Part shown: in pieces, positions 26,319 through 33,660 of the stretch | Numbering within the stretch: the first letter of the stretch is position 1 | Layout: each line of letters begins with the position of its first letter | DNA from: Nitrospirota bacterium | GTDB taxonomy: Bacteria; Nitrospirota; Nitrospiria; Nitrospirales; Nitrospiraceae | Length of the DNA stretch: 64,000 nt | Assembly (NCBI GenBank): GCA_040757595.1 | Contig: JBFLWP010000001.1 | Location: 124,001 to 188,000, forward strand | Reading direction: 5' to 3' | Program-made: the position numbers and the translations under genes | Notes under the pieces: generated by a model | What the model saw: the letters and a program-made list of their open reading frames with translations, nothing else | What the model was told of the DNA's origin: nothing | Databases searched by the model: none

Positions 26319-26654
26319 GTGTCCACCTTCACGCACCACATTTTCGTCTGCCTCAACCAACGGCCCAAGGGGGACCCTCGCGGGTGCTGCGCGGACCAGG
26401 GATCCGAGCGTCTGCACGCCCACTTCAAGAAGGAAGTGGAGCGGCTCGGGCTCAAGGGCACCGTGCGCGCCAACAAGGCCGGGTGTCTGGACCATTGCGA
26501 ATACGGACCCAGCGTGGTTATCTATCCCGAAGGGGTCTGGTACTGGGTCGGCTCGGAAGCGGATGTCACGGAGATCATGGAGCGCCACGTGGTCAAAGGC
26601 GAGATCGTCGAGCGCCTGCTGATGCCGGGTCACCAGCCTCCCCGAAAAGCCTGA
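26319..26654 (+). CDS. Thioredoxin-like [2Fe-2S] ferredoxin
   Basis: The 111-residue protein of the thioredoxin-fold [2Fe-2S] type has FVCLNQRPKGDPRGCCADQG and KAGCLDHCEYGPSVVIYPEG, giving the four cluster cysteines in the C-x(10-12)-C...C-x3-C pattern. Such ferredoxins serve respiratory or assimilatory electron transfer. The start is GTG 26319. It lies in a run of four compact genes (25885-27365) that ends in a 4Fe-4S protein. Confidence 0.88.
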   Translation: MSTFTHHIFVCLNQRPKGDPRGCCADQGSERLHAHFKKEVERLGLKGTVRANKAGCLDHCEYGPSVVIYPEGVWYWVGSEADVTEIMERHVVKGEIVERLLMPGHQPPRKA

Positions 26655-26659
26655 CAACC

Positions 26660-27073
26660 ATGCCGGTCGAGGAAAAGTGGAAGGCCAACCAGGAGAAGGT
26701 GGCCTTCATGAAGCGGTTTCCCGGGCTGGCGACCTCCTGGGAAGAGGTGCGGGGCAAGGCCGTGACGGCCGTCGCCGGCCTGCCGTCCCGGACCGGAGCC
26801 GCCGTGCTGGTCTTTTCCGACGGCTCGTTCGCCGTCGCGGCGCCGCTCGCGCCGGAACCTTGGGAGCTGACGGAAGCCTTGGCGGCCGCCCGCCCGTTCC
26901 TGGAGGCCACCCACTCGGCCGCCTTCGCGGAGTACGACCGGCTCGTCCGGCAAGACCGGGAAGCCCTGCGGCTCGCGCGCCTGGAGAAAATCATGGGCGC
27001 GATCCAGAACAATCTGGAACGGATTCCGGAACTGAAAGAGCGGCTGCGGCAGCTCGTGAACGAGTGGAAGTGA
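26660..27073 (+). CDS. Conserved small protein, unknown
   Basis: The 137-residue protein is Ala/Arg-rich with no membrane segment. The N-terminal half (EKWKANQEKVAFMKRFPGLA, TSWEEVRGKAVTAVAGLP, VLVFSDGSFAVAAPL) reads like a short alpha/beta domain, and the end (IQNNLERIPELKERLRQLV) is a helix. No family recognised. It starts 6 nt after the ferredoxin stop and is followed 14 nt later by a 4Fe-4S protein. Confidence 0.6.
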   Translation: MPVEEKWKANQEKVAFMKRFPGLATSWEEVRGKAVTAVAGLPSRTGAAVLVFSDGSFAVAAPLAPEPWELTEALAAARPFLEATHSAAFAEYDRLVRQDREALRLARLEKIMGAIQNNLERIPELKERLRQLVNEWK

Positions 27074-27086
27074 GGAGACCGCGGCC

Positions 27087-27365
27087 GTGAACATGCTCGA
27101 GCTCTTTTCCAAAGCCTTGTTCGAGGGAGTGTCCCCCATGATGGTTGTCAGAGATCACCTGGTCCGCCATCCCGACCGCTGCACCCACCAGGCCGTCTGC
27201 ATCCCGGTCTGCCCGACCGGCGCCTGGCTCTCGACCCCGCCGTTCAAGTTCGACTCCTCCCGTTGTCTGGAGAGCTGCCGGCTCTGCCTGGATGCCTGCC
27301 CGTCCCAGGCGATCTACGCGGTCTTCCGAAAAGGCGAGAAGGTACTGGCGCCGCAGAAGAAGTAG
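27087..27365 (+). CDS. 4Fe-4S dicluster ferredoxin-like protein
   Basis: The 92-residue protein has two cysteine clusters: CTHQAVCIPVCPTG (about 32-45) and CLESCRLCLDACPSQ (about 60-74), each of the C-x2/5-C-x2/3-C-x3-CP kind that binds [4Fe-4S]. An amphipathic N-terminal helix (MLELFSKALFEGVSP) may bind membrane or partner. It closes the four-gene set that begins at 25885. The partner enzyme is not visible; the next bases hold truncated accessory DNA. Confidence 0.8.
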   Translation: MNMLELFSKALFEGVSPMMVVRDHLVRHPDRCTHQAVCIPVCPTGAWLSTPPFKFDSSRCLESCRLCLDACPSQAIYAVFRKGEKVLAPQKK

Positions 27366-27394
27366 GGGCAGCCTAGCTAACAGCCCGGAGCCAC

Positions 27395-27620
27395 TCATGG
27401 TGACGAGGTCGCGGTAGGAGAAGAGGCGCATATCATTGCGCAAGCTGGCTCCGGTCCGTGAGGCGTCGTCCAACCCGAGATAGACCTCGACTCTTGCGTT
27501 AACATCATCCTTCTTTGCCCCACGCACCACAGGATTGTCGATGCCCAGCCTGATGTCTGCTCGGAGACAGTTCTTCAGGCAATGAAGCATCAACACGAAA
27601 CTGTAGTACGCGAGCGGCAA
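27395..27620 (-). pseudogene. 5' fragment of an unidentified gene
   Basis: A minus-strand frame starting at ATG 27620 reads like real protein for about 75 residues (YYSFVLMLHCLKNCLRADI; RNDMRLFSYRDLVTMSGSG) and then runs into antisense of the ferredoxin gene. It is a start without an end. I do not recognise the family. Confidence 0.35.
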
Positions 27621-28082
27621 CGGTCATTGGTCCAGCTTACCGTCGCGGGCGCCCGGACCTACGATGGCGTCTGTGGAGGACTCCCCCCTTGCTCAAACAC
27701 CATAGCACCATTTGTCGAACACTCCTTCGTACTCGGCGAATTTCCCGCTCCCCATCATCTTCGCCTCCTCCCTTCAGCATCCCTCGCCACGAATGACAAT
27801 CTTGCGACGACGGTTCAACGGCTGAAATCCCTGCCGCAAGAGGAACCCTCACACATTGAGGAAACTCTGTACCGGATTCGGAATACCGGCTTACTGAACC
27901 CAGACGCTGCCATCACAGCGATCGAAGACCTTCGCGGCCAATGGTGGTTCGACGGATGCAATGCGGAGGCCGCTCGGCCGATTTGCCGCGAGTTGCGCCT
28001 CGTCAAACAAATCGCCAACCAAGCCGCCTACCCCACGCTTGAAGCTGCCGTGCGTAGCCAGGCAAGGAAGCCTTTTGTTTGA
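27582..28082 (+). CDS. Doubtful reading frame in accessory DNA
   Basis: The 166-codon frame has a poorly protein-like N-terminal half but a plausible second half (EEPSHIEETLYRIRNTGLLN, DAAITAIEDLRGQWWFDGCN). No family and no clear ribosome site. The region 27366-28150 is otherwise debris between the ferredoxin and hicBA: base use is less GC-rich and word use differs from the neighbours, fitting acquired DNA. Confidence 0.25.
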   Translation: MKHQHETVVRERQRSLVQLTVAGARTYDGVCGGLPPCSNTIAPFVEHSFVLGEFPAPHHLRLLPSASLATNDNLATTVQRLKSLPQEEPSHIEETLYRIRNTGLLNPDAAITAIEDLRGQWWFDGCNAEAARPICRELRLVKQIANQAAYPTLEAAVRSQARKPFV

Positions 28083-28160
28083 GCCTGTTGAGATTTGTCG
28101 CTAGGCAGGTCACAAGATCATGCTAGCCGAGACGGGAAAAAGGTGAGGCGGGCGCTTTGG

Positions 28161-28189
28161 TTGCCCGGAGCGAACAAGTGGCCTACAAT
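28161..28189 (+). promoter_or_regulatory. Sigma-70-like promoter of hicBA
   Basis: TTGCCC (28161-28166), a 17-nt spacer and TACAAT (28184-28189), 26 nt before the ATG at 28216. Confidence 0.55.
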
Positions 28190-28215
28190 GCTGCCTGTCA
28201 CCCAGAGGAGCGTAC

Positions 28216-28557
28216 ATGGCGATCACCAAGGCCAAACACCGCCGCGTAAGAGAGCCGAAGATCCTGTTGTCTGAGCATCGGCTGACCATTCTGCTTGCCA
28301 AGGACAATGGCTCCTATTGCGCGAAGTGCCCGGAGCTGGACCTCGTCACGCAGCTTCCGACGGCTGACGAGGCACTCGAAGACCTCATCGAGGCGATCAA
28401 GGACTACGCGAGAGAATATCTCCGAGACCGCAAGCTGTACGCCACGAGCCCGAACCGGTCTCATCACCTCCCCTACGTCGAAGCCGTTGCGGCCTGCAAG
28501 ACCGACTGGGATCTTCGCACGCTGATCGAGATCAAGCATGGCTTCGTTCACGCATGA
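28216..28557 (+). CDS. hicB: HicB-like antitoxin
   Basis: The 113-residue protein has a HicB core: LTILLAKDNGSYCAKCPELD, then TADEALEDLIEAIKDYAREY (about 25-72). The C-terminal part (SHHLPYVEAVAACKTDW) is an extra helix. HicB binds and blocks the HicA mRNA interferase and usually represses its own promoter. It overlaps the toxin gene by 20 nt. The order antitoxin-toxin is the reverse of classic hicAB, as in many variants. Confidence 0.75.
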   Translation: MAITKAKHRRVREPKILLSEHRLTILLAKDNGSYCAKCPELDLVTQLPTADEALEDLIEAIKDYAREYLRDRKLYATSPNRSHHLPYVEAVAACKTDWDLRTLIEIKHGFVHA

Positions 28558-28768
28558 CGACTTCCGCACGGCCCTGAAACAAGCGGGATTCGAAAAGCTC
28601 CGATCCGAGAAACACGAGACCTGGCGGAAAACCCTGCCGAGCGGCTCTATCCTGCGTGTCCGGATCAGCCACCAGCACAAACGCGACATCCCCAAGTGGC
28701 TGTTTCACGAAATGCTCAGACAGGCCGGTTTGACCGTAGACGAATTTAAGGCTTTACTGAGAGACTAG
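28538..28768 (+). CDS. hicA: HicA-like mRNA interferase toxin
   Basis: The 76-residue protein has a double-stranded RNA-binding-like fold: FRTALKQAGFEKLRSEKHET, then ISHQHKRDIPKWLFHEMLRQAGL. Classic HicA has a Gly-Ser-His catalytic site in GGSHDIY. Here the position reads SEKHETWRK, keeping the His. It probably cuts mRNA when HicB is lost. Start chosen at ATG 28538, in overlap with hicB. Confidence 0.75.
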   Translation: MASFTHDDFRTALKQAGFEKLRSEKHETWRKTLPSGSILRVRISHQHKRDIPKWLFHEMLRQAGLTVDEFKALLRD

Positions 28769-28874
28769 GAAAGACGGACGAGCAGAGATCAACACGCTCC
28801 CAATGCTTCAGCGGCCGTCTTGGTGGTACGTCGAGCGGAAGCGGAGCGACCGAGAACAAGGTTGGAAGGCGTTT

Positions 28875-29930
28875 TCAGCAGCCGACTTGCTTCCGCAGTG
28901 AGCCCCAGTAGGCCGTCCCCGCGTAGCCGCACCCTCCGGTCAGCACGGTCACCGCCATGATCCGATAGACCTGCCCCTTCGAGATCTTCAGGTTGGCCGA
29001 CGGGTCCAGCCAGGCTGAGGAGCCGGTCAGGAGCCGGAGCGTCGCCCCGGCGAAGAGGATCGGCCACATGCAGGCCAGCCGCAGCCGCAGTTCCCGTCGG
29101 GGAATGGCCATCGTATAGAGCCAGCCCTGGTCGAGGTGCTCCAGCGCGATCCGAACCAGCCGGCTCAGCACCGGACGGATCGCCGGAAGATTCTCCTGGT
29201 TCAGCAGGTCCCTCGGCTCGAGCCCCGCCTCCCTGACGAGCGTAGCCGGGACGTAGCATCGGCCACGCCGCAGGTCGCGCGGCAGGTCTTTGAGGATGTT
29301 CGTGAGCTGGAGCCCCTTGCCGAACCGGACCCCGATCGCCGCCATCCTGGCTCGGTCCCACCGGGCCAGCGACGGACGGTGGGCGCACATCATCTCGGTC
29401 CAGAACTCCCCCACGCAGCCGGCCACGTAATAGGTGTAGCGATCCAGATCGGCCATGGCCGGGAGCGCCGTCAAGTCCTGCACGGAATCGCCTGGAAACG
29501 AGGTCAGGTCCATCTCCATCCCGTTCGGCAGCGTCCCCATCAGGGTTCTGATCCGCTCCCGGTCGCCTGGATCGAGCCCCTGGTACAAACGGAAGCAGGC
29601 ATCGAGCTGCTCCAGGAGGGCGCGCTCGCCCGAGTCGGTCTGGCGTGGCGCGACGGCCGCCTGAATCACCCGGACCTCCTCCGGATCCACCCGGTCGCCG
29701 GCAAACAGGCCGCGGAACCGTTTCAGGAACAGGAGCCGGTCGGCTTTGGCGATCAGGTCCGTGTCGGCGATCGTGTCGGCGGCCCTTGCGAACAGGTAGG
29801 CCAGCCCGACCTGATCGCGCACCGACCGGGGCAGCACGTGCAGGGTCAGGTAGAAGGACCGCGACACCCGGCGCAGCACGTCGCCCAGCAACATCTGCTT
29901 GGCGGAGACGGTCTGGGCGGCGGTTGCCAC
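28875..29930 (-). CDS. Squalene/phytoene synthase family protein
   Basis: The 351-residue trans-isoprenyl diphosphate synthase joins two prenyl diphosphates head to head. It has the substrate-binding motif RAADTIADTD (about 50, the DxxxD form), SRSFYLTLHVLP, YTYYVAGCVGEFWTEMM, and the second Asp motif LQLTNILKDLPRDLRRGRCY (about 208-228). A C-terminal membrane helix (VYRIMAVTVLTGGCGYAGTAYW) resembles the anchored squalene synthases. The start GTG 29930 overlaps the cupredoxin stop by one base. The product may be squalene for hopanoids; carotenoid precursor is the alternative. Confidence 0.88.
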   Translation of the reverse strand: MATAAQTVSAKQMLLGDVLRRVSRSFYLTLHVLPRSVRDQVGLAYLFARAADTIADTDLIAKADRLLFLKRFRGLFAGDRVDPEEVRVIQAAVAPRQTDSGERALLEQLDACFRLYQGLDPGDRERIRTLMGTLPNGMEMDLTSFPGDSVQDLTALPAMADLDRYTYYVAGCVGEFWTEMMCAHRPSLARWDRARMAAIGVRFGKGLQLTNILKDLPRDLRRGRCYVPATLVREAGLEPRDLLNQENLPAIRPVLSRLVRIALEHLDQGWLYTMAIPRRELRLRLACMWPILFAGATLRLLTGSSAWLDPSANLKISKGQVYRIMAVTVLTGGCGYAGTAYWGSLRKQVGC

Positions 29931-30376
29931 TAGCGGACTTCCAGGCGCCCTTCCATGCCCTTCTCACGGTGAGTGGAAGCGAAGGGGATGGGTGGCTTCT
30001 TGTCGCAGTAGAAGGTATAGGTCCCGGGCTTGGTGGGCGTGAAGCGGACCTTCTCCGTGTTGCCGGCGCCGACGTCCTGGCTTACTTCCAGGCCGGCCTC
30101 CGGCTCCTTCAGCAGGAAGTTGTGCGGCACGATGATCGTCACGCTGGTCAGCGTCAGCTCGACCGGCTTCCCGGCCTGGACGATGAGGTGGCTGGGCGTA
30201 TAGGAATAGCTGTCGAGCGTGATGGTCCCCCGCTGGACCCCGTCCGAGCCGACCGTCAATTCGACCGGCCCCTGCTCGGCGCCGGCGGCGAGGCGACCGA
30301 GCCCGGCGAGCAGCACCGCGGCGGTCCAGAAGACGACGGCCAGCCGCCGAGACGGATTGAGCGGCTTCGCGATCAC
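29930..30376 (-). CDS. Exported plastocyanin-like cupredoxin
   Basis: The exported protein of about 148 residues has a signal peptide (LAVVFWTAAVLLAGLGRLAAGA) and a cupredoxin domain whose type 1 copper ligands are visible in order: His in IIVPHNFLL, Cys in TYTFYCDKK, His in FASTHREKGM and the Met that follows. It should be a periplasmic electron carrier or copper protein. Start uncertain: GTG 30376 is preferred because the signal peptide follows; TTG 30412 is the next option. It overlaps the squalene synthase-like gene, an odd pair. Confidence 0.8.
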   Translation of the reverse strand: MIAKPLNPSRRLAVVFWTAAVLLAGLGRLAAGAEQGPVELTVGSDGVQRGTITLDSYSYTPSHLIVQAGKPVELTLTSVTIIVPHNFLLKEPEAGLEVSQDVGAGNTEKVRFTPTKPGTYTFYCDKKPPIPFASTHREKGMEGRLEVR

Positions 30377-30504
30377 GGCTCGTTTTCTAGCAGATACCCC
30401 TGCACAGGTCAACCCGAGCCCGGCCGTCGCCCCGACCTCTTGACGAAACCGCCGGCGAACTTATCTGGATAAGCGACCCCGTACAGGCGCCAGCCTGATT
30501 GTTG

Positions 30505-30510
30505 TATAAT
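30505..30510 (+). promoter_or_regulatory. Consensus -10 (TATAAT) upstream of htpX
   Basis: TATAAT lies 69 nt before the htpX ATG; the -35 is poor. The gap 30377-30579 is divergent. Confidence 0.45.
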
Positions 30511-30579
30511 ACGAGCGTTCGTTGACCGGCGGCCCGGCCATCGGGCCGCCACGAATGACATGAAGAGGGAGGAGTCTCC

Positions 30580-31464
30580 ATGAAGTGGTTGAAGGGCATC
30601 GGGTTGCTGTTGATCGCGAACGTGCTGATCTTCGTGACCCTGTCCATCTCGTTCCATGTGATCGTCAATTTCATCCTGCCGGCCTTCGGGATCGACGTTC
30701 GTGGGGCCGTCAACCAGGAGGACCTGGTCTGGGCCCTGGTGATCGGGTTCGGGGGCGCGTTCATCAGCCTGGCCTTCTCCAAGCAGATGGCCCGGTCCAT
30801 GCTGGACTGCTACCGGATCGAGCAGCCCCGCACGCACGCGGAGCAGGTGATCTACGGCACGGTGCAGGAGATCGCCCAGCGGCTCCGGATCCAGATGCCG
30901 GAAGTGTGGGTCTACGAAGGCGGGGACCCGAACGCCTTCGCCACCGGCCCGACCAAAAACAACGCGATGGTGGCGGTCTCGACCGGCCTCCTGAACAACC
31001 TGCGCGAGCAGGAAGTGAAGGCGGTGCTGGCCCACGAGATGGGACACGTTTTCAACGGCGACATGTTCGCGACGACCGTGCTGGCCGGCCTGATGAACAC
31101 GTTCGTCTACTTCATCAGCCGCTGGGTGTACCGGAACCTCGCCGAGCGGAACGAGGCCCTGGCCTTCGGCGTGTACATCCTGCTGCAGACGGTCCTGTCG
31201 TTCCTGGCCATGATCCCGATCAGCTGGTTCTCGCGGCGGCGGGAGTTCGCGGCCGACGCCTTTTCCGCGAAAGTCTATGGGCGGGACGCCATGATCTCGG
31301 CGCTCCAGGCCATCGACCGCTGGATCAACCGGGCGCAGGCCGAGTACACGACCCAGGACGCGCTGGCGACGATGAAGATCTCCGGAAAGTCCACCGGCTT
31401 CCTGCACCTCTTCGCCACGCACCCGCCGATCGAGGCGCGGATCGCCGCCCTGCGGAGACTCTGA
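30580..31464 (+). CDS. htpX: Membrane metalloprotease HtpX
   Basis: The 294-residue M48 protease has the zinc motif HEMGH (about 150-154, in VLAHEMGHVFNGDM), the third ligand in RREFAADAFSA (about 222), and four hydrophobic segments (LLLIANVLIFVTLSI; LVWALVIGFGGAFI; TTVLAGLMNTFVYFI; VYILLQTVLSFLAMI). It degrades damaged inner-membrane proteins in quality control. A GGGAGGAG ribosome site precedes ATG. It is followed 5 nt later by a glutathione peroxidase gene, suggesting an envelope-stress operon. Confidence 0.95.
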   Translation: MKWLKGIGLLLIANVLIFVTLSISFHVIVNFILPAFGIDVRGAVNQEDLVWALVIGFGGAFISLAFSKQMARSMLDCYRIEQPRTHAEQVIYGTVQEIAQRLRIQMPEVWVYEGGDPNAFATGPTKNNAMVAVSTGLLNNLREQEVKAVLAHEMGHVFNGDMFATTVLAGLMNTFVYFISRWVYRNLAERNEALAFGVYILLQTVLSFLAMIPISWFSRRREFAADAFSAKVYGRDAMISALQAIDRWINRAQAEYTTQDALATMKISGKSTGFLHLFATHPPIEARIAALRRL

Positions 31465-31469
31465 CCGCC

Positions 31470-32102
31470 ATGACGCCGGTGTCGAGGTTCACGAGGGCCG
31501 GCGCGGCCGCGCTGGCCCTCGGCCTTCTCTGGGGATGCAACCCCGGCTATTCGCTGGCCGGAGAGCCGCCCGGTCCGGCGGCGGCCGACAAAGGAGGGGC
31601 GCGGTTGATGGCTGCACAGACCGGAAGCGTCTACGACTTCGCGTTGAACGACATTGACGGGAAGCCAGTCCCCCTGGGCCAGTTTCGCGGAAAGGTCCTC
31701 CTGCTCGTGAACACGGCCAGCTTCTGCGGAAACACGCCGCAGTACGCGGACCTTCAGAGCATGTACGAGCGGTATCGCGAGAGGGGGCTCGAGATCCTGG
31801 CTTTCCCCGCCAACAACTTCGGCCGGCAGGAGCCCGGCACCAACGAGGAGATCAAGAGCTTCTGTTACACCAGGTACAGCCTGACCTTTCCCCTCTTCAG
31901 CAAGATCAGCGTCGCGGGCGTGGACAAGCATCCCCTCTACCGGTACCTGACCGAGCAGAGTCCGTTTCCCGGCGAAGTGGAATGGAACTTCCAGAAATAT
32001 CTGGTTGATCGCTCGGGCAGGATCGTGGCCCGCTACGCCCCTCGCACCAAGCCACTCTCGGCGGAGATCGTCCAGGACGTCGAGCGGGAGCTGGGAAAGT
32101 AG
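31470..32102 (+). CDS. Glutathione peroxidase, lipoprotein form
   Basis: The 210-residue protein has a lipobox (LALGLLWGC, Cys about 23) and a glutathione-peroxidase domain: YDFALNDIDGKPVPL, the active-site Cys in VNTASFCGNTPQY (about 86), FPANNFGRQEPGTNEEI with Gln, and VEWNFQKYLVDRSG with Trp and Asn. It uses Cys, not Sec. It should reduce lipid or organic peroxides at the outer envelope, possibly with thioredoxin. Only 5 nt from htpX, so probably cotranscribed. Confidence 0.9.
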   Translation: MTPVSRFTRAGAAALALGLLWGCNPGYSLAGEPPGPAAADKGGARLMAAQTGSVYDFALNDIDGKPVPLGQFRGKVLLLVNTASFCGNTPQYADLQSMYERYRERGLEILAFPANNFGRQEPGTNEEIKSFCYTRYSLTFPLFSKISVAGVDKHPLYRYLTEQSPFPGEVEWNFQKYLVDRSGRIVARYAPRTKPLSAEIVQDVERELGK

Positions 32103-32181
32103 TAGCGGCGAGGGGCGAGGGGTTCCATCTCTGCTCTACTCTGCTCGGACTTCTCTTCCCCGAGCCTCTTGCCTCGCGCCT
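32103..32181. repeat. Drifting short-word intergenic repeat
   Basis: After the peroxidase stop come runs of related words (GCGAGGGGCGAGGGG; CCTCTTGCCTCGCGCCTC). Similar phrase-like sequence lies at 12478-12500, 32478-32512, 54442-54475 and 57372-57404, with different words each time. Confidence 0.5.
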
Positions 32182-32454
32182 CTAGCCTTTCTTGATGAAG
32201 CTGATGTGGTCCCGATACTGCTGGACAGCAGCCGCCAGCGACTTGCCGCCCAGGGGAATGTTGGCCTCCAGCGTCGCCTCGACCTCGGGATCGTCGATCA
32301 CGACCTCGTAGCGATCCTGCACGTTGGTCAGGATCAGTCCCTTGGTCACGTCGCGCGGCAGGAAGATCTCCTTCCAGACTTCCTTTTCGACCAGGCACAC
32401 GTCCTTGAACCGTTCATAGAGGAGCGCCAGCTTCTCCGGGTCCGTCACCTTCAT
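32182..32454 (-). CDS. Small conserved protein, unknown
   Basis: The 90-residue soluble protein contains KVTDPEKLALLYERFKDVCL and DDPEVEATLEANIPLGGKSL, with a Lys-rich end. No signal peptide or metal motif. ATG 32454 with GGGGCGG in front. No family recognised. Confidence 0.6.
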   Translation of the reverse strand: MKVTDPEKLALLYERFKDVCLVEKEVWKEIFLPRDVTKGLILTNVQDRYEVVIDDPEVEATLEANIPLGGKSLAAAVQQYRDHISFIKKG

Positions 32455-32477
32455 CCGCCCCAACTCCCGTGCCTGGG

Positions 32478-32512
32478 CTTTCCTTTCACGTCTTGCGTCT
32501 CGCGTCTCACGT
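32478..32512. repeat. Drifting short-word repeat (CGTCTYRCGTCTY)
   Basis: CACGTCTTGCGTCTCGCGTCTCACGTCTT forms about four 7-8-nt units between two minus-strand genes. I see no gene or terminator in it. Confidence 0.6.
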
Positions 32513-32514
32513 CT

Positions 32515-32784
32515 TTATTCATGGTCATGTCCGCAGGAGCCCTCCCCGGTCGGCATGCTGGAGGGAGCCGGAATGCCGGTGACGTTCAGCGGGGTCGGAT
32601 CGGGCGACGACGCCCCCACCGCCCCGGACCGGGCCGCAAACGAGGACAGGACCCGTCGGATCGGCGCCCCGCAATCCCGGCACCGGGCCAGGGGCGGCTC
32701 TTGCACCCGTTGGAGATATTCCCGCTGGCGGGAGCAGGGCGGCTGGCGGTCGCATCGGTCGGCGACATATTCGTAGATCGGCAT
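32515..32784 (-). CDS. FmdB-type zinc-ribbon protein
   Basis: The 89-residue protein opens MPIYEYVADRCDRQ, typical of FmdB, followed by the second zinc pair CRDCGAPIRRVLS (about 35-47). The first pair is C-x4-C rather than the usual CxxC (RCDRQPPC). The C-terminal part is Ser/Pro-rich and ends GSCGHDHE, a further metal-binding tail. FmdB proteins are regulators or chaperones of unknown detail. Confidence 0.8.
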   Translation of the reverse strand: MPIYEYVADRCDRQPPCSRQREYLQRVQEPPLARCRDCGAPIRRVLSSFAARSGAVGASSPDPTPLNVTGIPAPSSMPTGEGSCGHDHE

Positions 32785-32850
32785 CGTGATCGGCTCCCCG
32801 CTCGGCTTTCCCAGATTAAATGGACAGGAGGATCGCTGCTCCCGGCGGGC

Positions 32851-33510
32851 CTACTTGGACACGGCAGCCCCGGACGAGCCGGGCTGGTCGGCGATCGTAA
32901 ACCGCATGGTCCCGACCTGGTTCACGGCGTGGAAGGGCTGTTGTCCCAGCGGCGTGACGAAGAGCTTGACCAGATAGGCGCCCTTCGGCCAATTCCCGCT
33001 GGCCGGCTTCTTCAGCTCCAGGTACCCGTACCGTTCGTGGCCCGGCACCTCCAACGTATCCCGTCCCAGGGGTTGCTCGGAGAGGTTCCCCTTCTCGTCT
33101 TCCAGAAACCACTGGGCGCTGAACTGCGCCGGGTCCTCCAGGGGCGCCACTTCGAAGACGATGTACACGGCCGGCGCGTCCGGCGAAAACGTCGTGGTGC
33201 CGGGCTCGATCGGCTTGAGCCGCGGGTCCTGGGTGTACCAACCTTTCCGACCGAAGGAGTCCCACTCCACTTCGTAGCCCTTGGCCATCTGGATCCATAC
33301 GAAGATGGACTGGGGCACGCCGCGCTTCTGCAGATCGAAGGAGGGGCTCTTGGTCGGATCGATCTCCGTCGCCTCCTGCTCCTTGGGTACGAGGAGATCC
33401 CGGGCCTCACTCGTCCCCGGATGGAGGAGGGCGCCTCCCCACACGAGCAGCCAGGCGCCCAGCAAGCCGAGCCACCCTCGCCAGTTCTCCCTGTCGGTCC
33501 GTCGGGCCAT
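32851..33510 (-). CDS. Exported protein, unknown, beta-rich
   Basis: The 219-residue protein has a signal peptide (LGLLGAWLLVWGGALLHPGT, about 13-32) and a domain containing SIFVWIQMAKGYEVEWDSFG, PAVYIVFEVAPLEDPAQFSA and NWPKGAYLVKLFVTPLG. The pattern fits an Ig-like or Hsp-type beta fold that handles surface stress, but I do not recognise a family. ATG 33510 is chosen for the GGGAAGGG site. Confidence 0.6.
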   Translation of the reverse strand: MARRTDRENWRGWLGLLGAWLLVWGGALLHPGTSEARDLLVPKEQEATEIDPTKSPSFDLQKRGVPQSIFVWIQMAKGYEVEWDSFGRKGWYTQDPRLKPIEPGTTTFSPDAPAVYIVFEVAPLEDPAQFSAQWFLEDEKGNLSEQPLGRDTLEVPGHERYGYLELKKPASGNWPKGAYLVKLFVTPLGQQPFHAVNQVGTMRFTIADQPGSSGAAVSK

Positions 33511-33645
33511 TGGCATCCCTTCCCGCTCTGACCCTATCGGAACCTGAACCGTCCCCTCGGAATCTAGCCTACTGCAAAGGAAGCGGAAATGGCAACAGGG
33601 CACGGTTCCGTCCGCCGCTCCGAAAACCGGGAGAGAGATCCCATC

Positions 33646-33654
33646 TGTTATAAT
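33646..33654 (+). promoter_or_regulatory. Extended -10 promoter touching a GTG start
   Basis: TG-T-TATAAT (33646-33654) ends 6 nt before the GTG at 33661. Transcription would start about 7 nt downstream, on or beside the start codon, so the MFS mRNA may be leaderless. Confidence 0.5.
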
Positions 33655-33660
33655 GCGCCC

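Noticed and set aside
27637-27852. Minus-strand 71-codon frame
   Set aside because: Arg-rich, no motif, opposite another doubtful frame.
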